DNA of 64,000 nucleotides, taken from assembly GCF_021431925.1 (NCBI RefSeq), contig NZ_CP090371.1, positions 2,666,001 through 2,730,000 on the forward strand, given 5' to 3'. Within the stretch, counting starts at the first letter, position 1. Every line of letters begins with the position of its first letter. Origin of the DNA: Halobaculum sp. CBA1158 (GTDB lineage: Archaea; Halobacteriota; Halobacteria; Halobacteriales; Haloferacaceae). The position numbers were made by a program, and so were the translations under genes. Below the pieces are notes generated by a model. That model ran no database searches. It worked only from the letters and a program-made list of their open reading frames with translations, and had not been told where the DNA came from. Shown one piece after another: positions 35,775 through 43,934 of the stretch.

Positions 35775-36730
35775 CCGTCGGTGGAGTTGCTACTCCAGCC
35801 TTCCGGAACGTACTGCTGGAAGTCGGGGTCCTCGGAGACCGCCCTCGGGAAGAACAGCTGCTCCCCGTTGACCTGGTACTCCGAGATCGCCTCCTGCGTT
35901 TCGGGACTGGTGATCCAGCCGATGTACGCCATCGAGAGGTCGTAGTTGGCGTTGTCGTGGACGCCGGGGTTGACCGCCATGATCCCGTACGGGTTCGCGA
36001 GGATCTCCGGGCCCCCTCCGATGGGACCCTGCACCAGGATCGTGAGGTCGATCTCCGAGCGCTGGGAGATGAACGTCCCGCGGTCCGAGAGCGTGTACCC
36101 GTCCTGCTGGTTGGCGACGTTCAGCGCCTCCCCCATCCCCGTACCGGTCTCCTGGTACCAGTCGCCGCCCGGCTCGGTGCCGGCGGCCTCCCAGAGGTTG
36201 AGCTCCTTCGTGTGGGTCCCGGAGTTGTCGCCGCGGGAGACGAACGTCGCCTCCGCCTCGGCGATCGCCGTCAGCGCCTCCGTCGCCGAGTCCATCCCCT
36301 GGATCCCGGCGGGGTCGCTCTCGGGGCCGACGATCACGAAGTCGTTGAACATCAGGTCGCGACGGTTGACCCCGTAGCCGTTGCGCAGGAACTCGTCCTC
36401 CAGCCCGCGGGCGTGGACCATCACCACGTCCGAGTCGCCGTTGCGCGCCGACTCGAGGGCCGCGCCCGTCCCCTGCGCGACCGCGTCGACGGTCACGCCG
36501 TACATCTCCTCGAAGTCCGGGTGGATCGCGTCGAGCAGCCCCGTGTCGTACGTGCTCGTCGTCGTCGTGAGCGTCAGCGTCTCGCCGGAGACGCCCGCCT
36601 GGTTCTCCTCTTGGCCGCCGGTGATACCCGAACAGCCCGCGAGCGCGCCCGTGACGCCGGTCCCGGCCGCCGCCAGGAACGCCCGCCTGCTGGTCGATCG
36701 CTCGCGTCCGTCGTTCCGTTGTTTCGACAT
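35771..36730 (-). CDS. tupA: Tungstate-binding lipoprotein
   Basis: 319 aa. The Tat motif [12 protein letters not shown] and lipobox LAGC (Cys near residue 33) make it a surface lipoprotein. [22 protein letters not shown] is the signature of TupA, which binds tungstate with high selectivity over molybdate; the late [18 protein letters not shown] and YPYG-type [11 protein letters not shown] are further family marks. First gene of tupABC. A TATA box lies 24-30 bases before the ATG with an inverted repeat over it. Tungsten is needed for aldehyde ferredoxin oxidoreductase-type enzymes in haloarchaea. Confidence 0.93.
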   Translation of the reverse strand: MSKQRNDGRERSTSRRAFLAAAGTGVTGALAGCSGITGGQEENQAGVSGETLTLTTTTSTYDTGLLDAIHPDFEEMYGVTVDAVAQGTGAALESARNGDSDVVMVHARGLEDEFLRNGYGVNRRDLMFNDFVIVGPESDPAGIQGMDSATEALTAIAEAEATFVSRGDNSGTHTKELNLWEAAGTEPGGDWYQETGTGMGEALNVANQQDGYTLSDRGTFISQRSEIDLTILVQGPIGGGPEILANPYGIMAVNPGVHDNANYDLSMAYIGWITSPETQEAISEYQVNGEQLFFPRAVSEDPDFQQYVPEGWSSNSTDG

Positions 36731-36753
36731 AGAAACAACGATCGACCACGGTG

Positions 36754-36760
36754 GTATATA
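36754..36760 (-). promoter_or_regulatory. TATA box of tupABC
   Basis: TATATAC on the minus strand, 24-30 bases before the tupA ATG. Confidence 0.6.
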
Positions 36761-36777
36761 ACTGTTGCAATCAGTTA
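36759..36777. promoter_or_regulatory. Candidate operator for tupABC and the TOBE regulator
   Basis: TAACTG (36759-36764) and CAGTTA (36772-36777) are perfect inverted copies around TTGCAAT. The site overlaps the upstream edge of the tupA TATA box, so a bound protein should block tupABC transcription. It lies in the divergent spacer shared with the TOBE gene, the natural candidate regulator. Confidence 0.5.
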
Positions 36778-36899
36778 CTATTTCTCGGATATCCGCCGTC
36801 TCGGAATCGATTCCAGTTTCGATCCGCGACAGCGCGCTCGCGGGGAAAGAGAGACGGCGCGCGCAACGGTTTTCCGACGGGTCGCCGAACCGATCGGCG

Positions 36900-37670
36900 A
36901 TGGGAACGAACGACGCGGGCGCGGGCGAGGGGTCCGCCGGCGACGACGGCGCGGCGGGGTTCGCGGCGAGCCTGGTCGCCGACGGCGTGACCTTCGACGG
37001 GCGCGACGCGGCGCTGTTGGGGGCCGTCGACGCCGCCGGCTCGGTCAGCGGTGCCGCCGCCGACCTGGGTCGCTCGCGGGCACGGGCGCTCTCGCGCCTG
37101 GAGACGCTCGAGGCGGCCTTCGGCGACCTCGTGGAGCGCCGCCGCGGCGGTGCCGACGGCGGGGGAAGCGAGCTGACGCCGGGAGCACGGGCGCTGCTCG
37201 CGCGCTTCGAGCGACTGACGGCGGCGCTTGCGGGCACCGCGGGCGCGGCGGAGTCGGTGTTCGCGGGGACTGTCTCCGGGCGCGACGGCGAGCTCGCGGC
37301 GGTGGAGACAGACGCGGGAGCGCTTCGCGCGCTGGCGGTCGGCGACCCGGAGGCGACGCCGGGCGACCGCGTGGAGGTCGCCGTGCGCGCCGACGCCGTG
37401 ACCCTCCACGACCCGGCGGGCACGCCGGCGGCGGACGCGACGAGCGCCCGAAACAGACTGCGCGGGACCGCGACGGCCGTCGACCGCGGCGACGCCGTCG
37501 TGGACGTGCGCGTCGACGTCGGCGCGGGCGAGCCGGTGTGTGCGCTCGTGACCGTCGACAGCGCCGACCGGCTCGGCCTGCGCGAGGGCGGCGAGGTCGT
37601 CGCGTCGTTCAAGGCGACGGCGACGCGGGCGACGGTCGCGGGCGCGGAGACTCAGTCGTCGAGCAGGTGA
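36900..37670 (+). CDS. ModE-like regulator with TOBE/Mop domain
   Basis: 256 aa. N-terminal winged helix of the ModE type ([46 protein letters not shown]), where SVSGAAADL corresponds to the ModE pattern SISQAAK. The C-terminal 70 residues ([27 protein letters not shown] to [18 protein letters not shown]) are a single TOBE/Mop oxyanion-binding fold. The likely role is sensing tungstate or molybdate and controlling the divergent tupABC operon. Start ATG at 36900. The 3' end overlaps the convergent DapA-family gene by 19 bases. Confidence 0.85.
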   Translation: MGTNDAGAGEGSAGDDGAAGFAASLVADGVTFDGRDAALLGAVDAAGSVSGAAADLGRSRARALSRLETLEAAFGDLVERRRGGADGGGSELTPGARALLARFERLTAALAGTAGAAESVFAGTVSGRDGELAAVETDAGALRALAVGDPEATPGDRVEVAVRADAVTLHDPAGTPAADATSARNRLRGTATAVDRGDAVVDVRVDVGAGEPVCALVTVDSADRLGLREGGEVVASFKATATRATVAGAETQSSSR

Positions 37671-38530
37671 CCGACGGCCGCCAGTCGCTCGTCCAGCGCC
37701 GCCTCGGCGTCGCTCTCGGGCGGGCGGTGCGGCGACCGGGCGTTGCCGGCGGGCGCGCCGCGTTCGCGCATCGCGTACTTCAGCCCGGGGATCCCGTACT
37801 CGGCGGTGACCGCGTGGTTCAGGTCAGCGAGCGCGGCGGTCAGCTCCCGGGCGCGCTCGGCGTCGCCGGCGGCGTGGGCGTCGTAGATCGCGCTCGCGCC
37901 CTCCGGGGCGATGTTTGCGAGCGCGAGCACGCCCCCGGAGCCGCCGGCCGCGAGCGCCTGCCCGAACACGCCCCCGGCACCGACCATGAGGTCGAAGTCG
38001 GCGTCGGCGGTGCGCTCGCGGATGCGCTGGAACGCCGAGATGTCGCCCGAGGAGTCCTTCATGCCGGCGACGTTCGAGTGCTGGGCGAGGTCGCCGACGG
38101 TTTCGGGGTCGAGGCTCGCGTCGGTGTAGGGGGGCACCGAGTAGAGGTACACCGGGATCGGCGACTCGTCGGCGACCTCGCGGTAGTACGCCGCCAGCGT
38201 CTCCTGGTCGTGGTCGTAGTAGAACGGCGTGACCACGAGCGCGGCGTCCGCGCCCGCGTCGGCGGCCGCCTCCGTCGCCGCCAGCGTCTCGCGCTTCCCG
38301 GGGCTACCCGTGCCCGCGAGCACCGGCACCGAGGCCGCCTCGGCGACGACCTCGACGACCCGCGTGCGCTCGTCGGCGGTCATGAGTTCGGCCTCGCTGT
38401 TCGACCCGCACGGGACGAGGAAGTCGACGCCGCGGGCCTCGACCCACTCGACCAGATCGCGAAGCGCCGACTCGTCGAGGTCGCCGTCGGCGTCGAACGG
38501 CGTGACGAGCGGCGGTCCGGTTCCCTGCAT
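37652..38530 (-). CDS. DapA/N-acetylneuraminate-lyase superfamily aldolase
   Basis: 292 aa. TIM-barrel class I aldolase. GTGSPGKRETLAATEAAADAGADAALVVTPFYY is the family core, YLYSVPPY holds the catalytic Tyr, and AGMKDSSGDI carries the Schiff-base Lys. In haloarchaea such proteins include 2-keto-3-deoxysugar aldolases as well as dihydrodipicolinate synthase, and no linked lysine genes are here, so a sugar-acid role is as likely. ATG at 38530 (MQGTGPPLVTPFDADG) is preferred over one 27 bases upstream. A C-terminal Pro/Arg-rich segment differs from standard DapA. Confidence 0.83.
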   Translation of the reverse strand: MQGTGPPLVTPFDADGDLDESALRDLVEWVEARGVDFLVPCGSNSEAELMTADERTRVVEVVAEAASVPVLAGTGSPGKRETLAATEAAADAGADAALVVTPFYYDHDQETLAAYYREVADESPIPVYLYSVPPYTDASLDPETVGDLAQHSNVAGMKDSSGDISAFQRIRERTADADFDLMVGAGGVFGQALAAGGSGGVLALANIAPEGASAIYDAHAAGDAERARELTAALADLNHAVTAEYGIPGLKYAMRERGAPAGNARSPHRPPESDAEAALDERLAAVGHLLDD

Positions 38531-38862
38531 GGACGGCCGATGGGCGGCGGGTGTCAAGAGCGTTGGCTCACCGGCCAGCCGCGACCGCGGTCGGAGCGAG
38601 TCACACGCCCGTCGGACGCGTGACCGCCGTCTGACGAGGATTTATTCCCGACCCGCGACAGCACCGAGTGGGCGCGAGAACACCCGACCCCTCGACCGTC
38701 GCGACGAGGTCGCTCGCCTCGGCGGTCCGTTTCGAGCGCCCGGCACACCCACCCCTCTCGACGCGCGCCGCGGACCCGCGCACCCCCATCGGTCCGCCGG
38801 GGTCGCGTTCGACCCCGCCGTTCCCCCGTTCGACAGCCGCGCTCGCGGCCGTCGCTCGCCGC
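38531..38862. other. 332-base spacer without a recognised gene
   Basis: It lies between the aldolase start and the TrkA stop, both on the minus strand. It is C-rich in its second half. A GGATTTATTCCC element near 38637-38648 would be a plus-strand promoter, and a GTG stands about 28 bases after it, but the frame runs antisense through the TrkA gene and is not credible. No structure beyond the aldolase promoter is evident. Confidence 0.4.
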
Positions 38863-39522
38863 TCAGGCGGCCCCGAGCAGCGCTCCTCGCACGTCGGCGA
38901 CGCGCTCCGTTTCCGCGAGCACCGCGAGCCGGTCGCCGGGCTCGACCGTCGTACCGGGCAACGGCACGGTGAGCGGCTCGCGCTCGCGGCCGTGGGCGTA
39001 CACCCGGCCGCCCTCGACCGAGAGTTCGTGCACGCGCGTGCCGACGATAGGCGCGTCCTCGTCGACCGAGACGGTGACGAGCTGGAGCCGCTCGGTGAGG
39101 TCGCCGATCGCGTTGAAATCTCCCCCGAGCATCGCGGTCTTCGCGCCGGCCGCGCCGAGGCGCTCGGGGTAGATCACCTCGTCGACGTTGCGCTCGTACT
39201 CGTCGTACACGTCGGCGCTGAACTCCTCGGAGATCCGCATGACCGTCCGGCAGTCGCCCGCGTCCCGCGCGATCGTGCAGATCTCGAAGTTGCGCGCCGG
39301 GTCGCCGGTGATCGCGCCGACGCCGTCCGCCTCGGCGACGCCCGCCTCCGCCAGCACCGCGGCGTCGGTGCCGTCGCCCTCGACGACAGTCAGCCCGCGC
39401 TCGCGGGCGCGCTCGACCTTCGTGTGGTCGTCGTCGACGACGACCACGTCGTGGCCCTCCTCGTCGAGCACCCGCGCGGTCCGCGATCCGACCCGACCGT
39501 AGCCGACGATGACGATCCGCAT
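38863..39522 (-). CDS. TrkA-type K+ uptake regulatory protein (RCK N and C)
   Basis: 219 aa. An N-terminal Rossmann NAD-binding RCK domain (IVIVGYGRVGSRTARVLDEEGHDVVVVDDD, Asp after the second strand) and C-terminal TrkA-C (GTRVHELSVEGGRVYAHGRE and PGTTVEPGDRLAVLAE) are both present. Gates a potassium transporter or channel in the membrane, central for an organism with molar internal potassium. No Trk/Ktr membrane partner is in the window. A TATA box lies 23-29 bases before the ATG. Confidence 0.9.
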   Translation of the reverse strand: MRIVIVGYGRVGSRTARVLDEEGHDVVVVDDDHTKVERARERGLTVVEGDGTDAAVLAEAGVAEADGVGAITGDPARNFEICTIARDAGDCRTVMRISEEFSADVYDEYERNVDEVIYPERLGAAGAKTAMLGGDFNAIGDLTERLQLVTVSVDEDAPIVGTRVHELSVEGGRVYAHGREREPLTVPLPGTTVEPGDRLAVLAETERVADVRGALLGAA

Positions 39523-39544
39523 AGCGTGTCATGCTACGCCATAC

Positions 39545-39551
39545 CATATAT
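39545..39551 (-). promoter_or_regulatory. TATA box of the TrkA gene
   Basis: GATATATG on the minus strand, 23-29 bases before the ATG at 39522. Confidence 0.55.
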
Positions 39552-39652
39552 CGCTGTCGCCCGTCGGGTCACACCGGTGCCGCCCGCGACGCCCCGTCGT
39601 GTGAGCGCACGGCTCGCGGCCGATTTTTGTCCGGCGAGCGCGTAGCCGGGGC

Positions 39653-40279
39653 ATGATGGCGACGACGCACGTCCTCGCGGGCGTGCTGGTGGGGGTGGGC
39701 CTGCACGCGGTCGCGCCCGGAGCCGGGGCGGGGCCGACGGCGACGACGACGGTGCTCGCCGGCGGGTTGGGCGGTCTCGCGCCCGACTTCGACCTGCTCG
39801 GGGAGCACCGGAAGGACCTCCACTTTCCCGCCTACGGGAGCCTCGCGGCGCTGCTGGCCGTCGTCGTCGCGGTCGCGGTACCCGCGCCGGCGACGCTGGC
39901 GGCCGCGGCGTTCCTCCTCGCGGCGGCGCTGCACGCCGTGAGCGACGCCGTCGGCGGCGACCTGGAACTTCGACCCTGGGAGGCGACCGGCGACCGGGCG
40001 GTGTACGAGCACCTCCGCGGCCGGTGGCACGGGCCTCATCGGTGGGTCCGGTACGACGGCGCGCCCGAGGACTTCCTGCTCGGCGTCGCGCTGGCGATCC
40101 CCGCGCTGGCGACGCTCTCGGGGCCGGGACGGGCGGTCGTGGCGGCGCTGCTCGTCGTCTCGGCGGTGTACGCGCTCGTCCGTCGTCGGCTGGTGGACGC
40201 CGGCGAGCGCGCCGTGGGCGCGCTCCCGGAGTCCGTGCTCGCGGCCGTCCCCGAGACGGTCATCGAGGACCTCAGGTGA
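39653..40279 (+). CDS. Membrane-bound metal-dependent hydrolase (YdjM/DUF457 type)
   Basis: 208 aa. THVLAGVLVGVGLHAV at the N-terminus carries the family His, LGGLAPDFDLLGEHRKDLHFPAYG has the PDxD-H pattern, and AALHAVSDAVGG the later His. Several membrane helices surround these. The family is related to phospholipase C-like metal hydrolases and the function is not known. A TTTTT element lies about 27 bases before the double ATG (39653 and 39656). Confidence 0.8.
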   Translation: MMATTHVLAGVLVGVGLHAVAPGAGAGPTATTTVLAGGLGGLAPDFDLLGEHRKDLHFPAYGSLAALLAVVVAVAVPAPATLAAAAFLLAAALHAVSDAVGGDLELRPWEATGDRAVYEHLRGRWHGPHRWVRYDGAPEDFLLGVALAIPALATLSGPGRAVVAALLVVSAVYALVRRRLVDAGERAVGALPESVLAAVPETVIEDLR

Positions 40280-40361
40280 CGGGCCCGGCGACCCCCGACG
40301 GGGACGCTCACGTGGGTCCGTCAGTCGGTAGCCTGATACCCGGACGAACCCGAGTTACGGT

Positions 40362-41387
40362 ATGACACCCCTCGCATCGTCGCTAACGACGGCGGGGATC
40401 GCCGCGCTCCCCATGGAGGTGGCTGTCGTCGCCGAGGACGGGACGATCGTCCTGGTGAACGACGCGTGGCGTCGGTTCGCCGACGAGAACCACGGCGTAC
40501 ACCCCGACTACTGGGTCGGCGAGAACTATCTCGACGTGGGAGAACGGGCGTTCGAGGACCCGTACGCCCGCGAGACCGTCGACGGGCTCCGCGCGCTCCT
40601 GGACGGGTCCGAGGAACACCTCGCGATCGAGTACCCGTGTCACTCCCCGACGGAGCAACGCTGGTTCCGACTCGACGCCGCCGGGTTCGCGCTGGACGGC
40701 GAGCGATACGCGATGGTCGTCCATCACGACATCACCGTCCAGCGCCTCGCCGAGTTGCGCTCTGCGGCGCGACAGTCGCAGCTCGAAACGCTGCTCGGCG
40801 TTCTCACGCACGACATCCGCAACCCGCTGAACGTCATCGAGGGGTACGCCGACCTGGTCGCCGACGAGATCGGCGACACCGCGGAGATCGACACGATCCG
40901 ACGCGCGGCGGTTCGGATCGCCGAGATCGCCGAGGCGACGCTGGAGTTCACCGAAAGCGGCGCGCTGTCGACGGTGGAGCCGGTCAGGCCGTCCGACCTC
41001 GCGCGGGAGGCGTGGGACACCGTGGCGACCCCGGACGCGACCGTGACCGTCCACCGGACGGGGGTCGTCCACGGCGACAGACGACTGCTGTTGCAGTTGC
41101 TGGAGAACCTCTTTCGCAACGCCGTCACCCACGCGGGACCCGACTGCGCGGTGACCGTCGGTCCGCTCCCCGACGGCTTCTACGTCGAGGACGACGGGCC
41201 GGGCGTTCCGCCGGCGGTCCGCGACCGAGCCGCCGAGGCGGACTTCTCGACGGCCGGAACGGGCGGCCTCGGACTGGCGATCGTCAGGGCGGTCGTCGAC
41301 GCCCACGGGGGAACGCTGTCGATCACGGACGCCGAGTCCGGCGGGGCGCGCTTCGAGATCACCCACGTCGACGTGGCCCCCGAGTAG
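40362..41387 (+). CDS. PAS-domain histidine kinase
   Basis: 341 aa, soluble. The N-terminal PAS domain (PMEVAVVAEDGTIVLVNDAWRRFADENHG to YAMVVHHDITVQRLAEL) resembles PAS-4-type sensors. HisKA has LTHDIRNPLNVIEGYADL with His near residue 148. The HATPase has NAVTHAGP, DDGPGVPPAV and GTGGLGLAIVRAVV. No adjacent response regulator. The following cupin gene has its own promoter. Confidence 0.9.
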   Translation: MTPLASSLTTAGIAALPMEVAVVAEDGTIVLVNDAWRRFADENHGVHPDYWVGENYLDVGERAFEDPYARETVDGLRALLDGSEEHLAIEYPCHSPTEQRWFRLDAAGFALDGERYAMVVHHDITVQRLAELRSAARQSQLETLLGVLTHDIRNPLNVIEGYADLVADEIGDTAEIDTIRRAAVRIAEIAEATLEFTESGALSTVEPVRPSDLAREAWDTVATPDATVTVHRTGVVHGDRRLLLQLLENLFRNAVTHAGPDCAVTVGPLPDGFYVEDDGPGVPPAVRDRAAEADFSTAGTGGLGLAIVRAVVDAHGGTLSITDAESGGARFEITHVDVAPE

Positions 41388-41390
41388 CGG

Positions 41391-41446
41391 ACGACCGCCG
41401 TCGCGGCACGGCCGGGGCGACGACCGCCGTCGCGGTACTGCCGGGG
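41391..41446. repeat. Tandem duplication before the cupin gene
   Basis: A 27-base unit sharing ACGACCGCCGTCGCGG and GCCGGGG occurs at 41391-41417 and 41420-41446 with three differences. The second copy abuts the TTTTT promoter element of the cupin gene. Confidence 0.75.
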
Positions 41447-41476
41447 TTTTTGCTCGTCCGAGACCGAGCCGTCGGC

Positions 41477-41926
41477 ATGGAACCGGTGACGCTCTCGGAG
41501 GCGTTCGACTCGTTCGATGAGCCGTGGTCGCCCAGGCTGGCGGCGGAGTTGAACGGGCAGGCGGTGAAGCTCGCGCGCCTCGACGGGTCGTTCGTCTGGC
41601 ACAGCCACCCCGACGCGGACGAGCTGTTCTGGGTGATCGAGGGGGGACCGCTCGACATCGAGTTCCGCGAGGAGCCGACGGCGACGCTGGAGCCGGGCGA
41701 ACTGCTCGTCGTCCCCGCGGGCGTCGACCACCGACCGGTCGCCCGCGAGCCGGCGAAGGTGGCGCTGTTCGAGCCGGCCGGCACCGAGAACACCGGCGAC
41801 GCCGGCGACACCGGCGACGAGCGCACCAGCGACGTGACCGAACTGGCGACGGGCGTGAGTCGCGGCCGCGTCGGCGTCTCCGGCGACGCTGGCGACGATA
41901 GCAGCGACCACGATGAACCCCGGTGA
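41477..41926 (+). CDS. Single-domain cupin protein
   Basis: 149 aa. WHSHPDADELFWVIEGG is cupin motif 1 (metal-binding HxH and Glu) and EPGELLVVPAGVDHRPVA is motif 2 (His). The C-terminal 45 residues are a Gly/Asp/Thr-rich disordered tail (TGDAGDTGDERTSD). Function within the family is too diverse to infer. Start ATG lies about 28 bases after a TTTTT element. Confidence 0.82.
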   Translation: MEPVTLSEAFDSFDEPWSPRLAAELNGQAVKLARLDGSFVWHSHPDADELFWVIEGGPLDIEFREEPTATLEPGELLVVPAGVDHRPVAREPAKVALFEPAGTENTGDAGDTGDERTSDVTELATGVSRGRVGVSGDAGDDSSDHDEPR

Positions 41927-41973
41927 CACCGATGTCAGCGAGCGGCTAAGTGGCCGGAGCCCGTCGCTCCGAT

Positions 41974-42630
41974 ATGGCAACGGACGACCGCGACGACGGC
42001 GACGTGCCCCCGGCGGACCGCTCTGACATTCCCGTGACGGCCGAGACGCCCGACAGCGCGCTCTCGGTGACGGGCACCGACCACATCACCCTGATCGGGA
42101 GCAACGAGGAGGACACCGTCGAGTTCTACCGCGACGTGCTCGGCATGCCGCTTGTGATGCGCCAGCCGAACCTCGACGCGCCCGAGGTCACCCACCTGTT
42201 CTTCGACAGCGGCGACGGCCGCATCATCACGTTCTTCGTCGAGGAGAGCCGCGAGTCGGCCGCGGGGCAGCGTCCCGGCATCGGCGCGGTCCACCACCTC
42301 GCGTTCTCCATCGAGGCCGAGGAGTTGCCCGATATCAAGGAGGCGCTCTCGGAGCACGGTCACCGATTCAGCGAGTTCGACCGCGGCGCGTTCCACTCGC
42401 TGTACACCCGCGATCACAACGGTCTCACCATCGAGCTGGTCGTCGACAAGTACGAACTGCCCGACGACCGCCGCGGCGAGGTGATGGCGCTGGCGCAGTC
42501 GAAGCGCGTCGCCGCCGGCGACGACTACGTCGACGACGAGCACATGGAGGCCGCCATCGACGAACTCGGCCTCGACGTGGTGCGAAACGAGGTGCCCGAC
42601 GCCGCGACCGGAACCGGCTACACCGAGTAG
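41974..42630 (+). CDS. VOC family (glyoxalase/extradiol dioxygenase-like) protein
   Basis: 218 aa. TDHITLIGSNEEDTVEFYRDVLGMPLV opens the fold, VHHLAFSIEAEEL gives the second metal His and HNGLTIELVVDKYELP the Glu, so the metal site is complete. The spacing His, His, Glu fits type I ring-cleaving or glyoxalase-like enzymes. The substrate is unknown. The disordered acidic N-terminus (30 residues) and a C-terminal helical tail are additions. An in-frame ATG 24 bases upstream is possible but lacks family character. Confidence 0.85.
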   Translation: MATDDRDDGDVPPADRSDIPVTAETPDSALSVTGTDHITLIGSNEEDTVEFYRDVLGMPLVMRQPNLDAPEVTHLFFDSGDGRIITFFVEESRESAAGQRPGIGAVHHLAFSIEAEELPDIKEALSEHGHRFSEFDRGAFHSLYTRDHNGLTIELVVDKYELPDDRRGEVMALAQSKRVAAGDDYVDDEHMEAAIDELGLDVVRNEVPDAATGTGYTE

Positions 42631-42727
42631 TCGGCCGACGGTACGCCGGCGTTCATATAGCTCGCGTATCAGAGGCGATTTCTATTCGGGCGTTTTACTC
42701 CTCGATTCAGCTAATTGTCGAATAGAA

Positions 42728-42734
42728 TTTTATA
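42728..42734 (+). promoter_or_regulatory. TATA box of the UbiA gene
   Basis: TTTTATA in a long AT-rich region (42655-42735). The ATG used is 66 bases downstream, so the message has a leader of about 40 bases. A GTG at 42737 is too close to the TATA box to start translation. Confidence 0.5.
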
Positions 42735-42799
42735 CCGTGGAGCCGGAACACCGACGACGGTGCGATCGACGCCGATCCGTCGCACGCCGTCGACGACAC

Positions 42800-43756
42800 A
42801 TGCCACACGAGCAGAACCACACCGCCGAGGGGTACGATCGAAGCGACATCGGTGATCGGGTACGCGAACCAGGGGCCCACGTCGTCGAGCGAGTGACCGA
42901 CATCGGCGAGCGAGCCGGGAACGCGCTGGTGTACAGTTCCGCGTATCTGGCGGTCGTCGCGATGGCGGAGGTGGCGATCGCGATGACGCTGTTGTCGCTG
43001 CCGCCGAGTCCGGCCCCGCTGGTCGTGGGGCTGGTGACGTTCGCGGTGTACACCCACGATCGGGTCGCCGACGCCGACACCGACGCCGTCTCCGACCCCG
43101 AGCGTTCGGCGTTCGTCCGCCGGCATCGGAACGCGTTGTACCTGCTGGGATCGGTGTCGTACGGGCTGGCGCTCGCGCTCGCCGTGCTGGGCGGCCCCGT
43201 CGCGCTGGCGGCGACGCTGATCCCCGGGGCGTTCTGGCTCGCGTACGCGGCCGACGTGATGCCCGCGTTCGGCTCGCGACTGCGCCGCCTGAAGGAGGTG
43301 TTCCTCGTCAACTCCCTGATCGTCGCGCTGGCGTGGGCGACGACGCTGACGGCGCTGCCGGTGGCGTTCACCGACGCCGCCGTGACGCCGACGACGCTTG
43401 TCGTGTTCGGATACTTCCTGTTGCGGTCGTTCGTCGACACCGAGATCCCCAACGTGGGCGACGTGGTCGCCGACCGCGCGATCGGGGTGTCGACGCTGCC
43501 GACGGTCCTCGGCGTGTCGGCGACCCGGCGGGCGCTGGTCGCGGTCGACCTCTGTACCGTCGGCGTCGTCGCGGCCGCGGTCGCGACGGGGGCGCTGTCG
43601 GCGGCTCCCGCGGTCGCCCTCGGCGTCGGCGTGGCGTACTCCGTCGGAGTGATCGCCATGCTCGACCGCGTCGACGCCGACGCGGTCGCGCTGGCGGCCG
43701 AGTGCGAGTACCTCGTCGTCGCCGCGGTGCTGTTCGCGCCGGCGTTGGTCGCGTAG
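42800..43756 (+). CDS. UbiA-superfamily prenyltransferase
   Basis: 318 aa with eight or nine membrane helices. The two Asp-rich magnesium-diphosphate loops are VYTHDRVADADTD and RSFVDTEIPNVGDVVADRAIGVSTLP. The first has DxxxD but lacks the Asn usually four residues earlier, so the sub-family is unusual. UbiA enzymes attach prenyl chains to aromatic rings or to glycerol phosphate lipids. Neighbours give no pathway. A cytoplasmic N-terminal extension of about 45 residues precedes the first helix. Confidence 0.82.
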   Translation: MPHEQNHTAEGYDRSDIGDRVREPGAHVVERVTDIGERAGNALVYSSAYLAVVAMAEVAIAMTLLSLPPSPAPLVVGLVTFAVYTHDRVADADTDAVSDPERSAFVRRHRNALYLLGSVSYGLALALAVLGGPVALAATLIPGAFWLAYAADVMPAFGSRLRRLKEVFLVNSLIVALAWATTLTALPVAFTDAAVTPTTLVVFGYFLLRSFVDTEIPNVGDVVADRAIGVSTLPTVLGVSATRRALVAVDLCTVGVVAAAVATGALSAAPAVALGVGVAYSVGVIAMLDRVDADAVALAAECEYLVVAAVLFAPALVA

Positions 43757-43905
43757 TCCCCCGACTGCTCGGGGATCGGTACGGGATCGGTCCGAGGCTG
43801 CTCCGAGATCGCCCCGGGATCGCCGAGTGTCGACCGGGGATCGGCCGGAACTGTCCGCCATCGGCCGTCTCCCCCGGGGATTCACACCGGGAATTCGGAG
43901 GGTGT

Positions 43906-43913
43906 AATTTATT
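43906..43913 (+). promoter_or_regulatory. TATA box of the 7TM kinase gene
   Basis: AATTTATT, 22-29 bases before the ATG at 43935. Confidence 0.55.
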
Positions 43914-43934
43914 ACCTCGCTCCCCGGACACCGG

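Noticed and set aside
38668-39645. Plus-strand frame with promoter-like upstream element opposite the TrkA gene
   Set aside because: The TATA-to-GTG spacing is tempting, but the protein is Arg/Pro-rich without domains and overlaps the clear TrkA gene completely.
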